This document shows, one piece after another, positions 6,570 through 11,906 of a stretch of DNA of 11,906 nucleotides; position 1 is the first letter of the stretch, and every line of letters starts with the position of its first letter. The translations under genes and the position numbers were made by a program. Location: contig JBQTII010000146.1 of assembly GCA_052388275.1 (NCBI GenBank), forward strand, positions 1 to 11,906, written 5' to 3'. Origin of the DNA: JBQTII01 sp052388275 (lineage in GTDB: Bacteria > Actinomycetota > Actinomycetes > Sporichthyales > Sporichthyaceae). A model generated the notes under the pieces. It saw only the letters and a program-made list of their open reading frames with translations, was not told the DNA's origin and did no database searches.

Positions 6570-7406
6570 ATGGGACGCATGCCCGAGGAAGTCATAGGGC
6601 GGGAGTTGGACACCGCCTGGCAGAACGTCTTCACCTACGCCAGCTGGTCGATCGTCCTGGTGATGGTCGTGGTCGCGATGCAACTGGGCCGCCGGCACCG
6701 CACGCCGTTTTTCCTCCTGGCGATCCTCGCGGCCGGGGTCGGTGCCTTCGCCGAACCGCTCTACGACGTCGCCTTCGACCTGTGGTTCTACGACGCGAAC
6801 GCGGACGGCACCCCCGGTGCGATGCAGTCGCACTTCTCCGCGTTCGGCATCGTGCAGCCGAACTGGACGCACAGCGGCTACATCATTCTGTACGCGATGA
6901 TCGCGCTCTACGCGGGCAAGAAGATGTACGACGGCACGCTGAGCCACAAGGCCCTGTACCTGATCTGGGGCGCAGAAATCCTGACGTCCTGCGTGTTCGA
7001 GGTCATCGGCACCGCGACCGACGTCTACACCTACTACGGACCCTACGAGCTGCGGATCGTGAACTACCCATTCGTCATCGGGGTCCTAGAGGGCACCCAG
7101 ACGCTGCTGTTCACCGTGCTCGCTGTGCAGATCTGGCGTCGGGTGCGGACCGCGTGGGGTCTGAGCGCGCTGTTGGTCGCCTTCCCGATCACGATGTTCG
7201 GGGTGAACTTCGGCATCGGCAGCCCGATCATCATCGCGCTGCACCTGGACGAGGGGGACTTCAACACCGCCTTCGTCTGGGCGGCCACCTTCCTGACCAT
7301 AGGCCTGTGTGCCATCGCGGTTCGGGGCGCGACCTTGTTCTTGCCCAAGCCATTCGCGCAGGCCGACGCCGAGCCGGACGGAGTCCGGTTGCCGGTGAAC
7401 GCTTAG
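6570..7406 (+). CDS. Seven-helix integral membrane protein of unknown function
   Basis: I do not recognise this 278-residue protein. Hydrophobic segments lie at about residues 24-42, 46-64, 103-118, 128-148, 166-188, 196-224 and 234-257, giving a seven-helix layout with no signal peptide. The C-terminal 20 residues are polar. Conserved-looking features within or next to helices are acidic: E62 and D66 in AEPLYDVAFD, E136 and E144 in AEILTSCVFEV, and E174 in VLEGTQ. The loop between helices 2 and 3 (about 70-102) is rich in aromatic residues and ends PNWTHSGY. The ATG has AAGGAG four bases upstream. It is the only intact plus-strand gene and is followed by a strong terminator. An enzyme on membrane lipid or isoprenoid substrates, or a transporter, are both possible; nothing decides between them. 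Confidence 0.85.
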   Translation: MGRMPEEVIGRELDTAWQNVFTYASWSIVLVMVVVAMQLGRRHRTPFFLLAILAAGVGAFAEPLYDVAFDLWFYDANADGTPGAMQSHFSAFGIVQPNWTHSGYIILYAMIALYAGKKMYDGTLSHKALYLIWGAEILTSCVFEVIGTATDVYTYYGPYELRIVNYPFVIGVLEGTQTLLFTVLAVQIWRRVRTAWGLSALLVAFPITMFGVNFGIGSPIIIALHLDEGDFNTAFVWAATFLTIGLCAIAVRGATLFLPKPFAQADAEPDGVRLPVNA

Positions 7407-7412
7407 GACACG

Positions 7413-7449
7413 CACAGAGGCCGTCACCCGTGGGGTGGCGGCCTCTGTG
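7413..7449. terminator. Bidirectional hairpin terminator between convergent genes
   Basis: A 17-bp stem (left arm 7413-7429, right arm 7433-7449, one G-U pair) closes a three-base loop. It begins seven bases after the membrane protein stop and lies downstream of the convergent cold shock gene. There is no clear T-tract on either side, as is common for actinobacterial terminators. Confidence 0.85.
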
Positions 7450-7462
7450 GTTAATGCAGGTC

Positions 7463-7478
7463 TGTTCCCGAAGGAACA
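7463..7478 (-). terminator. UUCG-capped hairpin downstream of the cold shock gene
   Basis: On the minus strand TGTTCC-TTCG-GGAACA forms a 6-bp stem closed by a C(UUCG)G tetraloop, an exceptionally stable RNA cap. It starts 10 bases after the cold shock stop codon, so it may stabilise the 3' end of that mRNA or help terminate it together with the larger hairpin beyond. Confidence 0.6.
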
Positions 7479-7488
7479 CAGCTCACGC

Positions 7489-7692
7489 TCAGATCGGGCG
7501 GACGTTCTCCGCCTGCGGGCCCTTGGCGCCCTGGGTGATCTCGAACTCCACGCGCTGGTTGTCCTCAAGCGTGCGGTAGCCGTTGGACTGAATGGCCGAG
7601 TAGTGGACGAACACGTCCGCTCCGCCGTTGTCCTGCGCGATGAAGCCGAAGCCCTTTTCGGCGTTGAACCACTTCACGGTGCCTTGGGTCAT
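7489..7692 (-). CDS. cspA: CspA-family cold shock protein
   Basis: This 67-residue protein is a single cold shock domain. It opens TQGTVKWFNAEKGFGFI, with RNP1 (KGFGFI), and continues to DVFVHYSAI, with RNP2 (VFVHY). The end, QRVEFEITQGAKGPQAENV, is typical of the actinobacterial CspA group. It binds single-stranded RNA and DNA as a chaperone and antiterminator. AAGGAG (7708-7703) sits 10 bases before the ATG. The gene is monocistronic, bounded upstream by a U-tract terminator at 7769-7805 and downstream by two hairpins. Only about 75 bases separate it from the upstream terminator, so its promoter must be short or lie further up. The symbol denotes the family; several csp paralogues usually exist in one genome. 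Confidence 0.96.
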   Translation of the reverse strand: MTQGTVKWFNAEKGFGFIAQDNGGADVFVHYSAIQSNGYRTLEDNQRVEFEITQGAKGPQAENVRPI

Positions 7693-7768
7693 GCTGGGTG
7701 TGCTCCTTCAGATGCACGAACTGGGGAACTCGGTTGAGGCCCCGGCCGCCGCTCGCGATCCGTGGGAT

Positions 7769-7805
7769 AAAAAAACGCCCAGCGGAAGGAATCTCCGTGG
7801 GCGTT
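7769..7805 (-). terminator. Intrinsic terminator after the PAP2 gene
   Basis: On the minus strand AACGCCCA pairs with TGGGCGTT in an 8-bp stem, extended by 3 bp across a one-base bulge. The right arm runs straight into a seven-T tract (7775-7769). This is the one classical Rho-independent terminator in the window. It lies 67 bases after the PAP2 stop and about 75 bases before the cspA start, so it separates the two. Confidence 0.88.
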
Positions 7806-7872
7806 CAAGAACGTTCATCGGGATCTGCTCACTGCAACCACGAGGGACGCTAGCACACCGATGCGAGGCAGA

Positions 7873-8766
7873 TCACGCCTTCTGAGCCACGAATTCCGTG
7901 GGGAGGCTGGCGTCCAGGAGGGTGAGCCGAGGCAGGTCCGGCTCCGCGGCGATGGCCGGGGCGAACGGCAGGTGCACGGGCGCCGGGGACGCCTGGGCTA
8001 CCTGCCGGCAGGCCCGTCTGGCTCGACGGTGGGGTGATGAGTAGCGCCCGAGCATCAAGGTGATGCCGGTGAGCAGGATCGCGGCCGCAATGCTGTCCAC
8101 CCAATAGTGGTTCGCGGTGACGACTACGGCGATCGCGGTGATCGTCGGGTGCAGTAACCACAGCCACCGCCATGGCGAACTGAACGCTGCGATCAGACCC
8201 GCCGCCACCAGCATGGCCCAGCCGACGTGCAAGCTCGGCATCGCGGCGTACTGGTTGACCAGCGAGGTCTGATCGGGGTTGTCGCTGTAGACGTTGAGCG
8301 GGCCGTAGATCGCACCGGTGTCGACGAATCCCAGGTGCGGCATCAACCGCGGCGGGGCCAGCGGGAACACGATGTGGGCGACGAGGGCGATCGCCGTCAT
8401 GGCGATGATCGCCCGGCGCACGGGCGGGTACAGCGCGGGGCGGCGGAAGTACAGCCAGATCAGGAACGCCCCGGTCGCCGGCAGGTGCACCGCGGCGTAG
8501 TACACGTTGACGAACTCCACCAGCCAGTCCAGAGACAGCAGCGCCTGTTGGGCGCTGAGCTCACTGGGGATGTTGAAGAGCCGCTCCAGCTCCCACACCT
8601 TGTCGGCATTCTCATAGGCCACGGAAATGTCGCTGGTGTGCAGCAGGCGCCCGAACTTGTAGACGGCGAACAAGATGAGCATCGCCGCCAGCTCCCGGCT
8701 GAAGCGGGTGAGGCCGCTCGGCAGGCGGCGAACGCGGGGGAGTGGCGCGCGCGAGATGACTGCCAC
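7873..8766 (-). CDS. PAP2-superfamily membrane protein, inositol-phosphorylceramide-synthase-like
   Basis: This 297-residue polytopic protein has about six hydrophobic segments between residues 25 and 240. The PAP2_3/AUR1-like motifs are in order: FPLAPPR at 134-140, AAMPSLHVGW at 174-183 with H180, and ANHYWVD at 218-224 with H220 and D224. These residues form the phosphotransfer site that breaks or exchanges a lipid phosphate. The actinobacterial relatives are annotated as PAP2 or inositol phosphorylceramide synthase-like; the true substrate is unknown. A cytosolic tail of about 55 residues, rich in Arg, Pro and Ala, follows the last helix. The start is GTG, with GGAGAG about 10 bases upstream. 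The gene is followed by a strong terminator. It lies 259 bases after the truncated hydrolase/AMP-binding gene and probably has its own promoter. Confidence 0.88.
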   Translation of the reverse strand: MAVISRAPLPRVRRLPSGLTRFSRELAAMLILFAVYKFGRLLHTSDISVAYENADKVWELERLFNIPSELSAQQALLSLDWLVEFVNVYYAAVHLPATGAFLIWLYFRRPALYPPVRRAIIAMTAIALVAHIVFPLAPPRLMPHLGFVDTGAIYGPLNVYSDNPDQTSLVNQYAAMPSLHVGWAMLVAAGLIAAFSSPWRWLWLLHPTITAIAVVVTANHYWVDSIAAAILLTGITLMLGRYSSPHRRARRACRQVAQASPAPVHLPFAPAIAAEPDLPRLTLLDASLPTEFVAQKA

Positions 8767-9025
8767 GACGCCCCACTCTCCGGTGTCGGTGGGCTCGCCG
8801 AGCCCAGGACGGGTGCCACCACGCAGGCGGCGATGCCGAAACAGGCAGAATCACCCCGAATTGGGTGCGCACAGCCTAGCCGACTGTGGCGCAGATCCCA
8901 GCGGCCAGGAGTCAGCGAGATTTCTGCCTTTTTCATTCTCAGGTCTCCTGCCGTCCCGCGGTGCTTCACCTCAGAGTGATTCGGCCCTCCTGCCGTGGGT
9001 CGTGTGACAGCGGCGAGTCGGGCAC
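8767..9025. other. Intergenic region upstream of the PAP2 gene, gene-free
   Basis: These 259 bases hold no gene I can support. On minus, a TAGGCT near 8880-8875 could be a -10 box for the PAP2 gene, sitting inside a CACAG-N9-CTGTG dyad. The 10-base word CTCCTGCCGT occurs twice (8945-8954 and 8987-8996). A well-placed AGGAGA-ATG at 8936 opens a frame that merely overlaps PAP2. Confidence 0.4.
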
Positions 9026-11281
9026 TCACCCGGCGTGAGCGGCAGGTGCCAGCAGGTTGGCCACCTCCGGGACCTCCACAACGTCAGTTCCCGGGAAGCG
9101 GTTGCGAGTGCGCCGGGTCAGCGCCGGGGATAGATCCGTGCCAACGAAGAGGCGGACCGGGTGGTGGAGCTCGGCGACCCCGGCCTCGGCCGCGACAAGT
9201 TCCTGGAGCCACTGTGGGGCGCACGCGACCACGCTCACGCCGTAGCGGCGGACCTCGTCCCAGAAGTCGGCCGGGCTCGAAGCTGTGCTCATCGCGAGGC
9301 GGGCACCGCCGGCGACGGCGCCGCCGACGCCGGTGAGCAGCCCGGCCGGGTGGTGCACCGGGAGCAGGCTGAGCACCGTGTCACGTGGACCTATGCCGGT
9401 GCCGCGAGCGGTGGCGTAGGCGGCCCGGACCAGGCGGGAGTTGGTGACGGGCACGGCGCGGGTCGAGGTCCCCGTGCCGTCAAAGAGCAGGCAGGCAAGG
9501 TCGGTGCCGCGCCCGGGGTTGGCGAGGAAGTCGCGGGGGAGCCGGACCCGGTCCGCCTCGACCGCCTCCAGATCAACGGCCCCGGTCGGCAGCGTGCGCG
9601 CCTGGCCGGCGGCGCCGAGAACCAGCAGGGGCCCCGCGGCCCGCTGGGCCGCCGCCGCGGCATGCTCGGGATCGCTCACGATGTGGCGCGGCTGCCCGAG
9701 TTCGATCTCGGTGGACAGGTCCACCCCTGGGCGCAGCAGCACTGCGACCGCCCCGAGGCGGTTGAGGGCCGCGACGGCCGTCACCGCGCTGGGTCGGGTC
9801 CCCATGAGGATCCCGACATGCTCCCCCTGGGTGACGCCGTGAAGCAGCAGCCCCCGCACGACGGCGTCGATGCGGGCCTTGGCGCCGCCGTAGGTGTGGG
9901 CGCGGCCGTCGAAGACGAAGAAGTGGTCGGCGCCGGAGCGCTCGGCTCGTTCATCGAGCAGGGCGCCCAGACCGACCTTGGATTCTCCGCTGCGACGTTC
10001 CGAGCGGATCAGTCGCGCCAGCGCCGAGTCGAAGTCACCGGTGAGCGGGCTGAGCACCCGCAGCCCGCGGCGGGCCGGTGTGATGCCGAGGCGGACCAGC
10101 GAGGTTGCCACCGTGGCAAGGCCGGAGACCGCTGGCGCGGTTGAACCGCCGGGCGGCTCGACCGCGGGGCGGACGGCCGAAGGCCGGTGGCCGAGTCCGG
10201 ACCGCCAGCTGACCCAGTCCGCAACTACCGGCCAGGTCTGCTGCGACGCCCCACTGCCGACGACCATCCCGAAATGGCCGGTGTCCAGCACGAGCTCGTC
10301 GACCTCCGCGCGGGGCGCCGCCCGCAGGATGGCGCGCACCGAGGCCGGCGGCGCGATCGAGTCACGGCCGCCGACGGCCGCCAGGATCGGGCAGGTGATG
10401 TCGGCCAACGTCACCGGGACGTCGGCGATGACCAGGCCACCGGCGAGCATGCGGTTTGCGGCCAGGAACTGGGTAAGGAACTCCGCGATCGCTGGGCCGG
10501 GGTAGGCGACGTAGCCGGTGTTGTCCAGGAACTGACGCTGGCGCTCGCGGGGCAGGAGCGCCTCGCGATCGTGCAGTTGGGAGAGGAACGCCACACGCCC
10601 GCGCACGGACTTTACCGGGTCCAGCAGCCGGAAGCCGAAGCGAGAAGCCCAGGCGGGCAGGTGAAGATGAGTTATCACGTGCTCGGCGAGCAGGGTCATG
10701 ACCTCGGCGATGACGTCTTCGGCGACGACCCCGAAGATCCGGGTCTCGCGCGAGTCGACCGGGGCGCCGAAGGTGAGCAGACCCGCGATCGCCTCGCTTC
10801 GCCGGTAGGCGGCCACCTGGTAGGCGAACATGCCGCCCTGGGAGTACCCGCCGAGGTAGACATCTCGCCCCGTGCGGGCGCGGACCTCGGTGACCGCCTC
10901 GTCGACCGCGAGTACATGATCGACGACGGTGCGGGCCAGTCCGCCCTCCTCGCGCTCGGGGGCGCCGAAGTCCACGACCCAGGGATCCAGACCCGCCTCG
11001 TGCAGGATGCGCACGCCACTGGTGGCTGCCGAGACGTCATAGACCTCCGCGCTCATCATCAGCGGTGGGATCAGCACCACCGGCGGCTTCGGGGGATCCG
11101 GTGACCCCGGAGCAGGGGGGAAGTAGCGGCGCAGCCGGAACATCGGCCGCCGCGCCAGCACCTCGAATTCGCGGGTCGCCTCGGCCGTGCGCAGCCCCCC
11201 GTACTGGGCGATCTCCACCGCGTTGACCATCGCTGATCGGACACCGCGGGCGGCGTGCACCGGATTGACAGCGATCTTCAT
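9026..11281 (-). CDS. PhaC-like alpha/beta hydrolase fused to an AMP-binding domain, C-terminally truncated
   Basis: This 751-residue protein has two modules. Residues about 45-360 are an alpha/beta hydrolase of the class III PHA synthase-like group. The nucleophile elbow is GYSQGG (145-150, S147), the acid D307 is in GGRDSIAPP, and the histidine H336 is in DTGHFGMVVG. True PHA synthases use Cys at the elbow; here it is Ser. Residues about 430-738 match the N-terminal part of acyl-CoA-synthetase-like domains fused to such hydrolases in actinobacteria: HTYGGAKARIDAV, then LSLLPVHHPAGLLTGVGGAV and FWDEVRRYGVSVV. The ATP-loop is degenerate (LLFDGTGTSTRAVPVTN). Homology stops at about FPGTDVVEV, where relatives continue for some 200 more residues including the adenylation lysine, so adenylation is unlikely. 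The ATG is 20 bases after the Pmt stop, suggesting co-transcription. Residues 365-390 are a Pro-rich linker. Confidence 0.85.
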   Translation of the reverse strand: MKIAVNPVHAARGVRSAMVNAVEIAQYGGLRTAEATREFEVLARRPMFRLRRYFPPAPGSPDPPKPPVVLIPPLMMSAEVYDVSAATSGVRILHEAGLDPWVVDFGAPEREEGGLARTVVDHVLAVDEAVTEVRARTGRDVYLGGYSQGGMFAYQVAAYRRSEAIAGLLTFGAPVDSRETRIFGVVAEDVIAEVMTLLAEHVITHLHLPAWASRFGFRLLDPVKSVRGRVAFLSQLHDREALLPRERQRQFLDNTGYVAYPGPAIAEFLTQFLAANRMLAGGLVIADVPVTLADITCPILAAVGGRDSIAPPASVRAILRAAPRAEVDELVLDTGHFGMVVGSGASQQTWPVVADWVSWRSGLGHRPSAVRPAVEPPGGSTAPAVSGLATVATSLVRLGITPARRGLRVLSPLTGDFDSALARLIRSERRSGESKVGLGALLDERAERSGADHFFVFDGRAHTYGGAKARIDAVVRGLLLHGVTQGEHVGILMGTRPSAVTAVAALNRLGAVAVLLRPGVDLSTEIELGQPRHIVSDPEHAAAAAQRAAGPLLVLGAAGQARTLPTGAVDLEAVEADRVRLPRDFLANPGRGTDLACLLFDGTGTSTRAVPVTNSRLVRAAYATARGTGIGPRDTVLSLLPVHHPAGLLTGVGGAVAGGARLAMSTASSPADFWDEVRRYGVSVVACAPQWLQELVAAEAGVAELHHPVRLFVGTDLSPALTRRTRNRFPGTDVVEVPEVANLLAPAAHAG

Positions 11282-11301
11282 CCGCCCAGTCTGCCCCTAG
11301 G

Positions 11302-11906
11302 TCAGATCCAGGAGCGGAACCACATGCGCTGCATCCACTCGCTGCGAGGCAGCGTCTCGGCCGTGAGCACCGGATACAGGAAGAAGAAGTTGAGCACGAC
11401 CGCGACGACCAGCGCACCGGCGGCCCAGGTCCCGATCGTGCGGCGCCGCCGGGCTCGCGGGGGCGGATCCACCTCCAGGGCCGGACCGATCAGTGCCCCG
11501 ATCGCCAACGTCACGCCCAGGATCAAGAACGGCAGGAACGCGATGGCGTAGAAGTAGAAGATCGGGCGGTCCTCGTAGCGCAGCCACGGCAGCCACCCGG
11601 CGGCAACGCCGGCCAGGATGGCGCCGGCCCGCCAATCCCGGGCGCCGGCCCAGCGCCACACCAGCCAGAACAGGACCGCGGTCGCCGCCCACCACAGCAC
11701 CGGGGTGCCGATGCCCAGCACCTCGGAGATGCAGGCCTCGGCCTCGCATCCGGGATCACCGGCCTCGGAGCCTTCGGAAAAATACGCGACAGGCCGGGCC
11801 AGGATCGTCCACCCCCAGGGGCTGGACTCGTAAGGATGATCCTGGGTCAGCTTGGTGTGAAAGGTAAGGATCTCGGCGTGGTAGTGCCACAGCGAACGCA
11901 GCGGAT
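11302..11906 (-). CDS. pmt: Protein O-mannosyltransferase (Pmt), C-terminal 200 residues, partial
   Basis: The frame enters from the right edge and ends at TGA 11304-11302. Visible motifs are SLWHYHAEILTFHTKLTQDH, PYESSPWGWTILARPVAYF and CISEVLGIGTPVLWW, followed by three or four membrane helices with EDRPIFYFYAIAFLPFL. The terminal RMWFRSWI is the usual end of actinobacterial dolichyl/polyprenyl-phosphate-mannose protein mannosyltransferases (GT39). These membrane enzymes transfer mannose from polyprenyl phosphate mannose to secreted protein Ser/Thr during Sec export. The N-terminal catalytic loop with the acidic pair lies outside the window. The gene precedes the PhaC-like fusion by 20 bases. 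Confidence 0.93.
   Translation of the reverse strand, partial: PLRSLWHYHAEILTFHTKLTQDHPYESSPWGWTILARPVAYFSEGSEAGDPGCEAEACISEVLGIGTPVLWWAATAVLFWLVWRWAGARDWRAGAILAGVAAGWLPWLRYEDRPIFYFYAIAFLPFLILGVTLAIGALIGPALEVDPPPRARRRRTIGTWAAGALVVAVVLNFFFLYPVLTAETLPRSEWMQRMWFRSWI

Noticed and set aside
8460..8936. Frame starting MKKAEISL with a good AGGAGA Shine-Dalgarno on the minus strand
   Set aside because: Beyond about 50 residues it lies over the PAP2 gene in another frame and becomes Ser/Cys/Arg-rich shadow sequence; no domain is visible.
8945..8996. Repeated CTCCTGCCGT words as a possible array or operator pair
   Set aside because: Only two 10-base copies 42 bp apart with no other similarity; likely chance or repeated purine-rich ribosome-binding-like sequence.
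9161..10144. 327-residue plus frame
   Set aside because: Opposite strand of the PhaC-like/AMP-binding gene; Gly/Arg-rich with no recognisable fold.
1..11906. CRISPR arrays, tRNA and rRNA genes
   Set aside because: I looked for regularly spaced repeats and tRNA-like arms on both strands and saw none; short RNAs could still be missed by eye.

Overview
The window is high-GC DNA, almost certainly from an actinomycete (Actinomycetota). It has GTG and TTG starts, a 67-residue CspA-type cold shock protein, the C-terminus of an actinobacterial protein O-mannosyltransferase (Pmt), and a PHA-synthase-like/AMP-binding fusion typical of that phylum. I cannot place it more finely than phylum. Almost everything is on the minus strand; the clear exception is one membrane protein on the plus strand.

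The left part, about 1-5000, looks like an accessory island. It opens with the end of an IS481-type insertion sequence: the N-terminal helix-turn-helix of the transposase plus a 23-bp tandem repeat at the element tip. Next comes a tightly coupled minus-strand operon of an XRE-type repressor, a DUF6036-like nucleotidyltransferase and an AAA/DUF4143 ATPase. The first two overlap by ATGA, the third starts 3 bases after the second stops, and the whole is probably transcribed from a leaderless promoter. It resembles a toxin-antitoxin or defence module. After it lie two decayed genes fused tail to tail: the 3' end of a phthalate-dioxygenase-reductase/VanB-like oxidoreductase on plus, and the 5' end of a phytoene-desaturase-like FAD oxidoreductase on minus. 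Each carries one frameshift. The island ends with a 495-residue protein that joins an AbiEi-like N-terminal region to an autoinhibited Fic AMPylase domain.

The middle, about 5167-7692, holds an intact thiolase (minus), a divergent orphan seven-helix membrane protein (plus), a very strong 17-bp-stem bidirectional terminator, and a cold shock gene (minus) flanked by its own hairpins.

The right part, 7769-11906, reads as envelope and lipid metabolism. There is a PAP2/inositol-phosphorylceramide-synthase-like membrane enzyme followed by a textbook U-tract terminator. Upstream of it is a PhaC-like hydrolase fused to an AMP-binding domain that stops before its C-terminal motifs. Twenty bases upstream of that, the C-terminal 200 residues of Pmt run off the window edge.

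The best candidates for something under-described are the XRE-NTase-ATPase operon and the AbiEi-like/Fic fusion, which sit within about 1.5 kb of each other beside mobile and broken DNA. All functional statements come from reading motifs by eye; no database search was run.
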